A DNA stretch of 64,000 nt from Candidatus Peribacteria bacterium (GTDB taxonomy: Bacteria > Patescibacteriota > Gracilibacteria > UBA1369 > LOWO2-01-FULL-3), in NCBI GenBank assembly GCA_943357285.1, contig CALRGJ010000001.1, positions 62,001 to 126,000 of the forward strand, given 5' to 3'. Each line of letters opens with the position of its first letter. Within the stretch, counting starts at the first letter, position 1. The position numbers and the translations under genes were made by a program. Under the pieces are notes generated by a model that was given only the letters and a program-made list of their open reading frames with translations, had not been told where the DNA came from and ran no database searches. Of this stretch, positions 46,523-57,020 are shown one piece after another.

Positions 46523-49129
46523 TTATTTTTTGAAAATTTTTCTAAGAAACTCTGTGATGATTGGAATAAGAAAGGCGCTCATGCTACAGATTGTTACTAT
46601 TACCCATTCCTTTAAACTTAAAGGAGTTGTTTTAAAAATCGTCTGAGCAAATGGCAGATAGATTATCAGTATTTGTAAAGCGAGAGAAAATATTACGGCT
46701 AGATTTAGGCTACCGTTTGAGAAATAGGAGAAAAAGTTTTTATTGTCCTTACCTTTGCATACGAATGCAAAAAATAATTCGAAAATTACTATTTCTGTGA
46801 ATATTAGTGTTCTGGCATGTGAGCCAATAGAGAGAATAGATGTGTCTATATTCATTGCAGAGTCTTCAGTGAGACCATAAAAATAGAGTATTAAGTTTAG
46901 TGTTGTTTGGATGGCTACCGTAACAATTATGATGTCACCAAATTTTTTAAACATGTTTTCCTCTTTTGGATGAGGGTTTTCTTTCATCAATCCTTTCGCG
47001 GCTTTTGATTGACCTAGTGCGAGGGCGGGAAAGGCATCTGTTGCGAGATTTATCCAAAGAATTTGTAAGGGCAGTATTGGTAGGGGAAAGCCCATAATGG
47101 TGACGAGGCCAACTATCATTACACCATTTAGGTTGGCTGCTAGCATGTACTTAATGAACGATAGTATATTGTTATAGATGCGTCGGCCTTCTTCTATAGT
47201 AGTAATTATAGTGCTGAAATTATCATCTTTGAGAATGATGTCTGCGACTTCTTTTGTGGCTTCTGTGCCTTTTATTCCCATGGCGATTCCTACATCGGCT
47301 TTTTTTAGTGCGGGCGCATCGTTGACTCCATCTCCTGTGACAGCGACAACTTCATTATTTTTTTGTAGTAGTTCAACCAAACGATATTTATGTTCCGGCT
47401 TGGTGCGCGCGAAAATTGAAGTTTTATATATTAATTTCAAAAGTTCAGCGTCATTCAATTTATCAATTTCATCTCCGGTTAGAACGTTGGTTATTTTTAG
47501 ACCAACACTTTTGCCGATGGCTTTTGCCGTAATTGGATTGTCTCCAGTAATAATTTTGATTTTTATTCCCGCTTGTTGAGCTATCATGATGGAATTCGCC
47601 ACTTCTTTTCTTGGGGGATCTATCATTCCTACCAGACCAACGAAAATTAATTTATCTTCAGTGAATTTCCCTTCAGATTCTTTGTAGGCAAACCCAAGAA
47701 CGCGCAAAGCTTCTTCAGCGTAGGAATTTGCTGTTTTTTCTATTAGTTGTTTGTCTTTTGAGGTGAGGGTGCGAATTTTTCCATTTATTGAAATGTGGCT
47801 GCATTTTTTGAGAATTTCCTCGAAAGCTCCTTTTGAAAAGACATATTTTTTATTGTTGATGAGATGAAGGGTACTCATCATTTTTCTATCTGAAGTGAAG
47901 GCTATTTCATCGAGCTTTTTGTGGGTTTTTGCTTGGTCAGCTTTGCGAGTAAGAATTTTTAAAGCAATTTCGGTTGGATCTCCAATAATATTTTTATCAA
48001 CGAAAGAGTTGTTACAATTTTCACAAATTTCTAAAAGTTTTTCATCTTCTTTTGTTTTTAGTGAGATCTTATTTGTCCAGTCATAGCCTACTCCTGTGAT
48101 GGTGGTTTCTTTAAAGTTGCTGAAGATTTTTTTTACGGTCATCTCGTTTAGGGTCAGAGTGCCGGTTTTGTCCGAGCAAATTACAGTAGTGGCTCCAAGT
48201 GTTTCTATGGCGTTCATTTTGCGGGCAATCGCATTCTTTTTAGCAAGTAATTGCACACCAACTGCTAACGTAAGAGTTACAATTATAGGCATGCCTTCTG
48301 GAATTGTGGAAACTCCAAGAGATACGGATACGAAAAGCATTTCATATGCTGAAATGTGTTTAAAATAGCCAATAATAAAAATGATTGCGATAAGGGTTAG
48401 GGTAATGACACCAATTTGTTTACCCAGATGGTCAAGCTGTGCGGATAGATGAGATTGCGTTTTTTCCTCTTTAGAGAGGAGATTGACGATTTTGCCGAAT
48501 TCAGTATTCATTCCTGTGCCAATAACTTTAGCTTTGCCTCGGCCATTTACTATTATGGTGCCTTTGAAAAGAAGTGAGGACTTTGGGATAGAAGAGGAGG
48601 ATGTTTTTAAATTCCGTACTACTTGAGTAGCAGCTTTTTTTTCGGTAGCAATACTTTCACCGGTGAGGATTGATTCGTCTGCTTTAAGTGAAAATGATTC
48701 TATTATTTCCAGATCGGCTGGAATTTTTTCTCCTTCGGATAAAAGAATAATATCTTCTGGAACGAGGTCGTGGATGGGAATTTCTTTTTCTGTGCTGTCT
48801 CTTATGACCACGCAGGTTTGAACTACGAGACTTTTTAGCGCTTTCACTGCATTCTCCGCTTTATATTCTTGTATAAAGCCAATAATTGCGTTTATTAGCA
48901 CGATTGTGAGAATAGCTATGCCATCAATCATTTCATTGAGATAAATTGAAATGAGGCCTGAAGCAATGAGTATGACGATGAGGAAGGAAGTGAATTGAGA
49001 GAGAAGAATTTTAAGGGCGGTGAATTCTCTTTTAGTTTTTATTTCGTTTGGGCCAAATTTCGCAAAATTAGCTGCGACTTGTGCAGAAGAAAGACCGGTT
49101 TCCAGGTAATTTTTGGTGAGTGTGGCCAT
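46523..49129 (-). CDS. Cation-transporting P-type ATPase (P2-type, Ca2+-ATPase-like)
   Basis: ILTGESIATEK; ICSDKTGTLTLNEM; VAVTGDGVNDAPALKKADVGIAMG. Confidence 0.94.
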   Translation of the reverse strand: MATLTKNYLETGLSSAQVAANFAKFGPNEIKTKREFTALKILLSQFTSFLIVILIASGLISIYLNEMIDGIAILTIVLINAIIGFIQEYKAENAVKALKSLVVQTCVVIRDSTEKEIPIHDLVPEDIILLSEGEKIPADLEIIESFSLKADESILTGESIATEKKAATQVVRNLKTSSSSIPKSSLLFKGTIIVNGRGKAKVIGTGMNTEFGKIVNLLSKEEKTQSHLSAQLDHLGKQIGVITLTLIAIIFIIGYFKHISAYEMLFVSVSLGVSTIPEGMPIIVTLTLAVGVQLLAKKNAIARKMNAIETLGATTVICSDKTGTLTLNEMTVKKIFSNFKETTITGVGYDWTNKISLKTKEDEKLLEICENCNNSFVDKNIIGDPTEIALKILTRKADQAKTHKKLDEIAFTSDRKMMSTLHLINNKKYVFSKGAFEEILKKCSHISINGKIRTLTSKDKQLIEKTANSYAEEALRVLGFAYKESEGKFTEDKLIFVGLVGMIDPPRKEVANSIMIAQQAGIKIKIITGDNPITAKAIGKSVGLKITNVLTGDEIDKLNDAELLKLIYKTSIFARTKPEHKYRLVELLQKNNEVVAVTGDGVNDAPALKKADVGIAMGIKGTEATKEVADIILKDDNFSTIITTIEEGRRIYNNILSFIKYMLAANLNGVMIVGLVTIMGFPLPILPLQILWINLATDAFPALALGQSKAAKGLMKENPHPKEENMFKKFGDIIIVTVAIQTTLNLILYFYGLTEDSAMNIDTSILSIGSHARTLIFTEIVIFELFFAFVCKGKDNKNFFSYFSNGSLNLAVIFSLALQILIIYLPFAQTIFKTTPLSLKEWVIVTICSMSAFLIPIITEFLRKIFKK

Positions 49130-49195
49130 AGGTGAGAGGGGATGTGCTTATATTAGCAAAGAAGAAGGGATTGTGGAAATGAATGAGATGAGCAG

Positions 49196-49226
49196 ACAAA
49201 AAAACAGCCTTCCGAGTGGAAAGCTG
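49196..49226 (-). terminator. Intrinsic terminator of the ribosomal-protein operon
   Basis: CAGCTTTCC-actc-GGAAGGCTG-TTTTTTT on the minus strand, downstream of rpsI. Confidence 0.75.
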
Positions 49227-49298
49227 CTTTGTAATTTTTGAATGAAACCAATGCCTCGCCGCCTGGGGCGGCTCGCACTTGAGAGCTTCGCTCTCTGC

Positions 49299-49775
49299 TT
49301 AACGTTTGCTGAACTGTGGACCTTTACGAGCTCTCTTGAGACCGAACTTCTTGCGCTCTTTAATACGTGAATCACGTGTTAACATACCTGCTTTCTTTAG
49401 AGCAGCTTTGTTTAATGGATCGTAGATAAGAAGAGCTTTAGCAATACCATGACGGATAGCTTCAGCTTGTGAGCTGATACCACCACCTTGTACCTTTGCA
49501 ACGATATCAAAAGATTTAGCTGAACCAGTAAGTGTAAGTGGAGTTTTTAGAGTTCCAACCAAAGTTTTTACAGGAAGATATTCATTAACTGCTCTGCCAT
49601 TGATTGTAATTTCACCGCTACCTTTGAACATTTGTACTTTAGCGATTGAAGTCTTTCTCTTACCGCAAGCATAGTAATATTTTCCTTTTGGAGTAGCAGT
49701 AAGAGTAGGTTTTACCTCTTTTACTTCTTTCTCTTCTGTTGGTGTTGTGACTTTTGTAGTACGTTTTGTAGCCAT
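49299..49775 (-). CDS. rpsI: 30S ribosomal protein S9
   Basis: YYACGKRKTSIAKVQMFKGSGEITINGR; ends RARKGPQFSKR. Confidence 0.97.
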   Translation of the reverse strand: MATKRTTKVTTPTEEKEVKEVKPTLTATPKGKYYYACGKRKTSIAKVQMFKGSGEITINGRAVNEYLPVKTLVGTLKTPLTLTGSAKSFDIVAKVQGGGISSQAEAIRHGIAKALLIYDPLNKAALKKAGMLTRDSRIKERKKFGLKRARKGPQFSKR

Positions 49776-49812
49776 GGTATCAATTAACGATTAGCGATTA
49801 AAGAATTTACAA

Positions 49813-50244
49813 TTAAATTTCTAGAACTTCAGGTTGCTGTGCTTCGTGACCGTGCTCAGTACCTGTAAACAATTTGAGTTTTCTCATCATTTCATCACGT
49901 AGGTTGTTCTTTGGTAACATTCCTCTTACAGCTGCTATTACAACTCTCTCAGGATTTTTTCCAGAAAGAACTGTCTTAGCGTTTGGAGAAATAAGTCCAC
50001 CTGGATAACCAGTATGACGATCGTAAGTTTTGTCAGTAAGTTTTTTACCTGTAAGTTTCACTTTATCAACATTAGTGATGATAACGAAATCTCCGCAATC
50101 CATGTGTGGAGAGAATATAGGCTTATCTTTTCCTCTAAGTTTGTCAGCTACTTTTGTAGCGATTTTACCTAAAATCTGATCCTTGGCATCAATGATGTAC
50201 CATTTTCTTTGGATATCTACTTTTTTTACAATTGTTGTTTTCAT
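49813..50244 (-). CDS. rplM: 50S ribosomal protein L13
   Basis: RKWYIIDAKDQILGKIATKVADKLRGK. Confidence 0.97.
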   Translation of the reverse strand: MKTTIVKKVDIQRKWYIIDAKDQILGKIATKVADKLRGKDKPIFSPHMDCGDFVIITNVDKVKLTGKKLTDKTYDRHTGYPGGLISPNAKTVLSGKNPERVVIAAVRGMLPKNNLRDEMMRKLKLFTGTEHGHEAQQPEVLEI

Positions 50245-50248
50245 TATA

Positions 50249-50602
50249 TTAGATTAATTCAAGTTGTACGACTGGAGCATTATCGCCTGTGCGATAACCT
50301 AGTTTTGTGATGCGTGTATAGCCAGAAGTCTTATCTTTGTACTTATCAGCTAATACTTCTAAAATTTTCTTAGAGCTATTTTCGTGATCTATAACACTCA
50401 TGATAAGTCTAATAGCTTCTCTCTTGTTTTCACCTTTTCCGTAGTTGATTAATCTTTCAACTAAAGGTTGAACTGCTCTAGCTTTTGCTGATGTAGTTTT
50501 GATTTTCTCGTAGATGATTACAGACATGGCTAGATTTTTCATCAAGGCCGTTGTATGACTTTTATCATTTCCGATTCTGACTTTCTTTACTTTATGACGC
50601 AT
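50249..50602 (-). CDS. rplQ: 50S ribosomal protein L17
   Basis: MRHKVKKVRIGNDKSHTTALMKNLAMSVI. Confidence 0.95.
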   Translation of the reverse strand: MRHKVKKVRIGNDKSHTTALMKNLAMSVIIYEKIKTTSAKARAVQPLVERLINYGKGENKREAIRLIMSVIDHENSSKKILEVLADKYKDKTSGYTRITKLGYRTGDNAPVVQLELI

Positions 50603-50614
50603 GGTATGTGTAAA

Positions 50615-51589
50615 TTATTCTTCTGATAGTTTAAATCCCTTCTTCTCAAGCGCAGAAGCTACTTCTGTGAGTGCTTTCTTACCAAATCCTCTCAAGTTTG
50701 ACAACTTACTTTCTGTGCATTTAGACAATTGTTCGATTGAACCGATGCCGCCATTGATAAGTGCATTAAGAGTTCTTGGTGAGAAACCGAGAATTTCGAT
50801 AGGTGTATATGATTCTTGAGTAGGTTTGTTAGCTTCCTGTTCACGTTCCTTGTCCATGATAGATTTAACATCTGACATGTAATATTCTTCCACCATAGCA
50901 TTTTCAGCATTGAAGAAACCAAAGTATGATTGAAGAACGTTTGAAGCAAACTTGATTGCATCTTCTGGAGTGATAGCACCGTTTGTCTTCACTTCGAGAG
51001 TCATCTTGTCCAAGTTTGTAGCTTGTCCGACACGAGTTGCCTCAATATCGTAACGAACTTTTCTTACTGGAGAATAGATAGCATCCATCAAAATAATCTG
51101 TGGATCCTTCTCTTCTTTTTGTCTATGAGTTGCTGGTACGTAACCAACACCTTTTTCAATACGCATTTCAATCTTAACTTTTGTGCCTTTTTCTACTGTA
51201 CAGATATATTGATCTGGATTCATAATTTCTACTTCTGAAGGACACTTAACGTCTTTACCATAAATCTCTCCTGTCTTATTGATTTCAAGAACAGCAATAG
51301 ATAATTCTGGAGTAGTTTTCTTGATTTCTAGCAATTTCAAATTAAGAGTGATATCCATTACACTTTCTTTTACTCCAGGAATTGTGGAGTATTCATGACT
51401 GATGCCATCGATCTTAATACCAGATACACAAGCTCCTGGAAGGGAAGAAAGAAGGACACGACGTAGGGCATTACCAAGAGTTACGCCGTAGCCAGTTGGC
51501 AAAGGACTCAATGTGAAAATTGAGTGATTTGGACCGATGCTTTCAGCCTTGAGCTTAGGTATTCCTATGTCTTCTTGGATTTGATGCAT
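50615..51589 (-). CDS. rpoA: RNA polymerase alpha subunit
   Basis: PLPTGYGVTLGNALRRVLLSSLPGACVSGIKIDG; C-terminal alphaCTD; start placed at MHQIQEDIGIPK. Confidence 0.96.
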   Translation of the reverse strand: MHQIQEDIGIPKLKAESIGPNHSIFTLSPLPTGYGVTLGNALRRVLLSSLPGACVSGIKIDGISHEYSTIPGVKESVMDITLNLKLLEIKKTTPELSIAVLEINKTGEIYGKDVKCPSEVEIMNPDQYICTVEKGTKVKIEMRIEKGVGYVPATHRQKEEKDPQIILMDAIYSPVRKVRYDIEATRVGQATNLDKMTLEVKTNGAITPEDAIKFASNVLQSYFGFFNAENAMVEEYYMSDVKSIMDKEREQEANKPTQESYTPIEILGFSPRTLNALINGGIGSIEQLSKCTESKLSNLRGFGKKALTEVASALEKKGFKLSEE

Positions 51590-51659
51590 TTGAATAATGT
51601 TATATGGTAGAAGTTGCGAAGTTGCACGAGGGGAAAATGCAAAGGCTACTTCGTCGCGA

Positions 51660-52274
51660 TTATTTAGAATAGTACTCAGTAATGAGCTGATGCTCAATTA
51701 TATTTTCGATATCGTCCTTGCCAGGTAGAGCAGTTATTTCGCCTGATAGATTAGCAAGGTCAACTTTCATCCATTTTGGAGCTTTAACTTTTTTCTCTTT
51801 TTTCGTAGATTCAAAAAGTTTTGATGTTTTCTTTTTAGCGCTTACTTCAAATTTATCGCCAACTTTTACGAGAATAGAAGGAGTGTTTACTCTTTTTCCG
51901 TTCAAACAGATAATACCGTGACTAACCATTTGTCTTCCTTGTGGTCTAGTTTCAGCTAATCCTGAGCGATACATAACATTATCTAATCTTTGTTCAATCA
52001 ATCCGAGATATTTAACACCGGTAACTTCATTAGTCTTAGAAGCCATTTCATAGTACTTGCGAGATTGTTTTTCACTTATTCCATACATAAAACGAGCTTT
52101 CTGTTTCTCTAAAAGCTGTCTGCTAAATTCAGACATCTGAGAAAAACGCTTCTGTCCATGTTGTCCAGGTTTATAGTTCTTTTTATTAAAAGCTTTTAGT
52201 TTGCTTTCACCATTTGTGAAAAGTACTACTCCTAATCTTCTTGATAAACGTGTTACTGGACCTGTGTATCTCAT
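51660..52274 (-). CDS. rpsD: 30S ribosomal protein S4
   Basis: RYTGPVTRLSRRLGV; RLDNVMYRSGLAETRPQGRQMVSHG. Confidence 0.97.
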   Translation of the reverse strand: MRYTGPVTRLSRRLGVVLFTNGESKLKAFNKKNYKPGQHGQKRFSQMSEFSRQLLEKQKARFMYGISEKQSRKYYEMASKTNEVTGVKYLGLIEQRLDNVMYRSGLAETRPQGRQMVSHGIICLNGKRVNTPSILVKVGDKFEVSAKKKTSKLFESTKKEKKVKAPKWMKVDLANLSGEITALPGKDDIENIIEHQLITEYYSK

Positions 52275-52320
52275 GATATGTTATTAATTTTTTGGGATAT
52301 TGTTGTTTGCCTTGCGCGCT

Positions 52321-52800
52321 TTATACTCTTCTAGCTTTTTTCTTACGACAACCGTTGTGTGGAATTGGCGTAACGTCGTTGATAGAAATTAAATCAAGAC
52401 CGCTGCTAACTAAACCACGAACGGATTGTTCACGACCAGCACCAACGCCTTTGATATATACGTGAACTCTTTCCAAACCGTAAACCTTAGCTTTTTCAGC
52501 AGCATGTTCAGCAGAAATTTGCGCAGCATATGGAGTAGACTTTCTAGCTCCTTTAAATCCGCTTGATCCTGAACTGCTCCAAGAAAGAACGTTTCCGTTC
52601 TGCTCAGTGATAGTTACGATTGTGTTATTGTAAGATGCTTGAACATAAGCATTACCAACTTGTACATTACGTCTCTTGCCAGTTTTCTTTTTTACCACTT
52701 TTTTACCCTTGCCCTCTTCTTTAGAAGATTCTTTAGAGTCTTTTTTAGCTTCTGCCTTGTCAGCTGGAGCCTTATTCTGTTTTTTTAATTCTTCAGTCAT
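52321..52800 (-). CDS. rpsK: 30S ribosomal protein S11 with Lys-rich N-terminal extension
   Basis: [45 protein letters not shown]. Confidence 0.97.
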   Translation of the reverse strand: MTEELKKQNKAPADKAEAKKDSKESSKEEGKGKKVVKKKTGKRRNVQVGNAYVQASYNNTIVTITEQNGNVLSWSSSGSSGFKGARKSTPYAAQISAEHAAEKAKVYGLERVHVYIKGVGAGREQSVRGLVSSGLDLISINDVTPIPHNGCRKKKARRV

Positions 52801-52808
52801 GGTTATTG

Positions 52809-53183
52809 TTATTTAGCTATGATTTTCTTGTTTGCAACTGTCTTGCGTTTACCCTTTCTTGTTCTGCAGTTGTATCTAGTACGTTGACCACGAACCGGTA
52901 AGCCTTTCTTGTGTCTGATTCCACGGTATGTTCCAATTTCCTGAAGTCTCTTAATGTCCATAGCGATCTTTCTTTTAAGATCACCCTCTGTAGCAAATCT
53001 AACAAGAATTTCACGAATAGAAGCAATTTCTGGTTCAGTTAGAACTTCAACTTTTTTATTAATATCAATTTTAGCTTCTTTGAGAATTTGTTTACTCAAA
53101 TTGCGTCCAACGCCGTAGATGGCTGTTAGGCCAATTTCAACGCGCTTTTCTTTCGGTAGATTTACTCCAGCAATACGTGCCAT
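52809..53183 (-). CDS. rpsM: 30S ribosomal protein S13
   Basis: [26 protein letters not shown]. Confidence 0.97.
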   Translation of the reverse strand: MARIAGVNLPKEKRVEIGLTAIYGVGRNLSKQILKEAKIDINKKVEVLTEPEIASIREILVRFATEGDLKRKIAMDIKRLQEIGTYRGIRHKKGLPVRGQRTRYNCRTRKGKRKTVANKKIIAK

Positions 53184-53284
53184 GTGTAGTGATTGTTATT
53201 ATTTGTAAGCTTTGTGCTTACTGTTTTAGCTTAAACTCTAAGTAATCGGTATTCCAAGGGAATTCCGACTAGTAAGGATTTAAT

Positions 53285-53398
53285 TTAACCTTGTCTTTGT
53301 TTATGACGTTTATTCTCGCAGATAACGCGGATTACGTTTTTGCGACGGATAACCTGACACTTTTGACAAATCTTTTTTACTGATGCTTGTACTTTCAT
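53285..53398 (-). CDS. rpmJ: 50S ribosomal protein L36 (not in ORF track)
   Basis: Own translation: [41 protein letters not shown] overlap with infA stop. Confidence 0.95.
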   Translation of the reverse strand: MKVQASVKKICQKCQVIRRKNVIRVICENKRHKQRQG

Positions 53399-53625
53399 GA
53401 TTTTTTTCCGGTATGTCTGTAAGTTATTCGACCCTTTGTAAGGTCGTAAGTGCTAATCTCAACCGTAACGCGATCTCCAGGTAGAATTTTGATGTAATGC
53501 ATCCTCATTCTTCCTGATAAATGTGCAGTGATTAATCGGCCGTCGGCCAATTCAACCTTGAACTCTGTACTTGGTAGTGCCTCTGTTACTGTGCCCTCTA
53601 GTACGATAGCTTCTTCTTTGCCCAT
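53395..53625 (-). CDS. infA: Translation initiation factor IF-1
   Basis: [48 protein letters not shown]. Confidence 0.96.
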   Translation of the reverse strand: MGKEEAIVLEGTVTEALPSTEFKVELADGRLITAHLSGRMRMHYIKILPGDRVTVEISTYDLTKGRITYRHTGKKS

Positions 53626-53733
53626 TTAGATGCCCGTTTTGACGGTTTTTTTATAAAAAAAGCGTTTGGATCTTACATTAGATAATACATCTGTGCAAGT
53701 GATTTTTCACTTTTCATGTAAAAAAAGTGTTTT

Positions 53734-54489
53734 CTAGTTTAATTCGGTTAATACTTCGCAGCCATCTTTAGTAATCAACAGCGTATTTTCGGCTTGTACT
53801 GCAGTAGAACCGTCCACTGTGACAATTGTCCAACCGTCTTTTAAAGTCTTCATTTTGCTTGTTCCGGAAGAGAAAATTGGCTCAATTGCGATGGTCATTC
53901 CGGCTTTTAATGTTGGGCCTTTATTTCCATCGAAGTAATTTGCGATAATTGGATCTTCGTGAAGTTTGCGTCCGACACCATGTCCGGTGAGGTCATAAAC
54001 TACGTGAAAACCCTCTTCTTCGATGGTTTCTTGGATAACCAAACTTAGTTCTCCAATGTGTACGCCAGGTTTTGCTAAATCTATAGCTTTTCCAAGAGCC
54101 TCATTGGCTGTTTTGATTAATCGTTTTTTTTCGTCGGAAATTTTACCAATACCCACAGAGCGAGCGGCGTCAGTGACCATGCCTTCATAAGTGACTCCAC
54201 AGTCTATGGTCAGTAGGTCTCCGTCTTGAAGAATTTCATCAGCGCGAGGAATTCCATGTACGATACGGTCATTTACAGCGGTGCAAAGTGTAGCAGGGAA
54301 GCCATGATAACCTTTGAAGGCGGGAATGGCGCCATTTTTTCTGATTAGATCTTCGGCAAAAGTATCGAGATCTTTTGTGGAAACTCCGATTTGCGCCATT
54401 TTGCTGCAAGCTTCGAGTACTTCGGCGAGAATTTTGCCGGAGATACGCATTAGTTCAATTTCTCTGTCTGTTTTAATTAGGATGGCCAT
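53734..54489 (-). CDS. map: Methionine aminopeptidase type I
   Basis: VNDRIVHGIPRADEILQDGDLLTIDCGVTYEGMVTDAA; GHGVGRKLHEDP. Confidence 0.96.
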   Translation of the reverse strand: MAILIKTDREIELMRISGKILAEVLEACSKMAQIGVSTKDLDTFAEDLIRKNGAIPAFKGYHGFPATLCTAVNDRIVHGIPRADEILQDGDLLTIDCGVTYEGMVTDAARSVGIGKISDEKKRLIKTANEALGKAIDLAKPGVHIGELSLVIQETIEEEGFHVVYDLTGHGVGRKLHEDPIIANYFDGNKGPTLKAGMTIAIEPIFSSGTSKMKTLKDGWTIVTVDGSTAVQAENTLLITKDGCEVLTELN

Positions 54490-54561
54490 GTATGTGAAAT
54501 TAATCGAATTTTATTTGAGTGAAGTTTACATGAGGAGAAGGGGAAGGGCAAACAGTCATAT

Positions 54562-55023
54562 TTACACAGTCCATTTCATACTTTTTAATTTTGCCTCTAC
54601 CTGTTTTTTCTCATTTGCTGGAAAAAGTATAGTTAGTTGGCAAAATGTACTTAAATTCATCAAGATGAATCCAGAGTATATTTTTATTTTTTTAATCATA
54701 CTTTTGCCATATTCTGCTTTCATGTTTCCTGCGATGATACTTATTTTTTCTGGTGAAATATTATATTCAAGGTGTTTCAATCCTAATTTTTTTGCACGAA
54801 GATATGTAAAGAGAGGATCTGTGAAAACTATTAAAGCTAGTCCAATTAAAACGCCTGATATTATGGAAGTAATATCATATTGAAATAAAATTATGACTGT
54901 TGAAATTGCTAATATTGAAATTAATAAAAAAAGTCTAGCATGATTTTTGTAAAAAAAAGTTTTCAAAAAAGCTTTTAAATAAAATTTATATGTTGGTACA
55001 TATTTGAAATTTAGTTCTTCCAT
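54562..55023 (-). CDS. YcxB-like hypothetical membrane protein
   Basis: Two TM segments then a YcxB-like soluble tail; sits between adk and map. Confidence 0.6.
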   Translation of the reverse strand: MEELNFKYVPTYKFYLKAFLKTFFYKNHARLFLLISILAISTVIILFQYDITSIISGVLIGLALIVFTDPLFTYLRAKKLGLKHLEYNISPEKISIIAGNMKAEYGKSMIKKIKIYSGFILMNLSTFCQLTILFPANEKKQVEAKLKSMKWTV

Positions 55024-55033
55024 ATTGATGAAT

Positions 55034-55663
55034 TTATTTTAATATCTTATCCAACGCTTCAAATGCCAACTTTTGTACTTCGTCGATGGCTGGTTCGCCG
55101 TCGATTTTAATCATGCCTTCTTGGTAGAGAGCGATGGCTGGGACAGTTTCGTCGCGGTAAGCTTTGAGGCGAGTTTGGATTGCTTCCGGATTATCGTCAG
55201 AACGAGTAATTAATTCACCGCCACAAGTACATTTATCGGCAGTGTAAGTGATTGGGTAAATTGTTTTACATACTTTGCAAAGACGGCGAGTAGTAAGTCT
55301 CTTGAGAGCGACTTCTTCTTTGATATCGAGAATTACTGCGCGATATGTGCGGCCATTTTTTTTGAGTAGGGCATTGAGTGACTCTGCTTGTTCTACTTTT
55401 CTTGGAATACCGTCAAAAAGGACATTGGTATTTGGTGGAAGTTTTGCTAAGAAGTCTTCTACTATTTCCATTACTACTTCATTTGGAACAAGATGTCCGG
55501 CTTCGATGATGGATTTTACTTTACGAGCAAGTTCACTGTCTTCTTGGGAAAGTGCGCGGAGAGCTCCACCGGTTTCAAAAATCTTAAGGTTGTATCTTTC
55601 GGCTAAAGATTTGCCAATAGTTCCTTTGCCTGCGCCTTGCATTCCAAAGAGTATAAGATCCAT
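55034..55663 (-). CDS. adk: Adenylate kinase (zinc-finger lid type)
   Basis: DLILFGMQGAGKGTIGKSLA; Cys-containing lid CKVCKTIYPITYTADKCTCGG. Confidence 0.95.
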   Translation of the reverse strand: MDLILFGMQGAGKGTIGKSLAERYNLKIFETGGALRALSQEDSELARKVKSIIEAGHLVPNEVVMEIVEDFLAKLPPNTNVLFDGIPRKVEQAESLNALLKKNGRTYRAVILDIKEEVALKRLTTRRLCKVCKTIYPITYTADKCTCGGELITRSDDNPEAIQTRLKAYRDETVPAIALYQEGMIKIDGEPAIDEVQKLAFEALDKILK

Positions 55664-55699
55664 AAGGTTGGGGGTTAGCCCGTCCGAAAGGTCGGGATA

Positions 55700-56998
55700 T
55701 TAGTAGAATTTCTTGTAATCGTGCATTACCATTTGAGCGTTGATTTGGCGTATAAGTTCCAAAACTACACCAACGATAATGATGATACCTGCACCAGAAA
55801 TAACTAGTGGTATTGAACCAAGTCCTGCTGAGCTTAAAATAAATTGAAGGAATACTGGTAATCCAGCAATGAATCCAAGGAAGAGAGCTCCGAAAAGAGT
55901 CAATCTGTTAGAAACATGCGCTAGGTATTCAGTTGTCTGTACACCTGGACGAATTCCTGGAATATAACCTCCACGTTTCTGAATATTCTCAGCAACCTTT
56001 TCTGGGTTGAAAGTGATTGATACGTAGAAGAATGTGAATGCTATTACTAGTAAGAAATAAACAATCATATAACCAAAGCTGTTTGGTTGGAATAGAGCAG
56101 TAAGATTGCTTCCAAGATGGCTTAACCATGGAGTTTTAGCATGGATAAGGAATTGACCTACGATGCCTGGGAAACTAACTAATGCGACAGCAAAGATGAT
56201 AGGAATCATACCTGCTTGATTGATACGAATAGGAAGGAAAGCTTGGTCGCTCTTGCTGCGAACTCCGCGTCCTGCGTATGTAAGTGGAATTTTTCTTTGT
56301 GCTTCTGTAACAAGAATTACGATAGTAACAAGTATAATTGTAAGTAGTGTAATTACTGCAAATGGAATAAGCTTGCTTTCATCGCCTTGAGCCAAGAATA
56401 AACCTTGTCCTACAACCTGTGGAATTCCAGAAACGATGCTCGCAAAAATCAATACAGAGATACCATTTCCGATACCCTTCTCGCTAATTTGTTCACCAAG
56501 CCAAACGAGAAGAAGTGTACCTGCAGAAATCGTAAGCATGATAGGAAGCATAGCAGCTAGACTTGTAGTGTTTTCAATTAATGGGATCTGGGATTGGCTA
56601 TTTAGGAGAATAATCATTCCATATGACTGCAAGAAAGCTAAAGGAAGAGTCAACCAACGAGTATAGGCGTTGATTCTCTTTTGACCGGCTTCACCTTCCT
56701 TAGAAAGGTTTTCAAGTTTCGGAACGATAACTGTTAATAGTTGTACTATTACTGAAGCATTGATATACGGAGAAATACCCATCAATACGATGGAGAAGTT
56801 TGCTGTGCTACCACCTGTAAGTAAGCTGAACATTTCTAGTAGCTGGTTGCGGTTTGCAACTGCTTTTAGAGCATCCATATTTGCTCCTGGAACAGTGATA
56901 TGTGCAAGGAATCTATATAGAATTACGATTCCAAGTGTGAATAAAATTTTATTGCGAAGGTCTTTAGAGTTCCAAATCTGGCTGAGGTATTTAAGCAT
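55700..56998 (-). CDS. secY: Preprotein translocase subunit SecY
   Basis: Multiple TM; GISPYINASVIVQLLTVIVPKLE; GIRPGVQTTEYL. Confidence 0.97.
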   Translation of the reverse strand: MLKYLSQIWNSKDLRNKILFTLGIVILYRFLAHITVPGANMDALKAVANRNQLLEMFSLLTGGSTANFSIVLMGISPYINASVIVQLLTVIVPKLENLSKEGEAGQKRINAYTRWLTLPLAFLQSYGMIILLNSQSQIPLIENTTSLAAMLPIMLTISAGTLLLVWLGEQISEKGIGNGISVLIFASIVSGIPQVVGQGLFLAQGDESKLIPFAVITLLTIILVTIVILVTEAQRKIPLTYAGRGVRSKSDQAFLPIRINQAGMIPIIFAVALVSFPGIVGQFLIHAKTPWLSHLGSNLTALFQPNSFGYMIVYFLLVIAFTFFYVSITFNPEKVAENIQKRGGYIPGIRPGVQTTEYLAHVSNRLTLFGALFLGFIAGLPVFLQFILSSAGLGSIPLVISGAGIIIIVGVVLELIRQINAQMVMHDYKKFY

Positions 56999-57020
56999 TT
57001 TTTAGGTTTTCTAATAGGAT

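Noticed and set aside
49236-49300. GCCGCC/GGCGGC and GAGAGC/GCTCTC hairpins after rpsI as a novel RNA
   Set aside because: Short simple hairpins immediately upstream of a good terminator; ordinary operon 3' end is sufficient.
51590-51697. N-terminal extension of rpoA in the ORF track
   Set aside because: Overlaps rpsD and lacks similarity; the conserved alpha N-terminus begins near MHQIQEDIGIPK.
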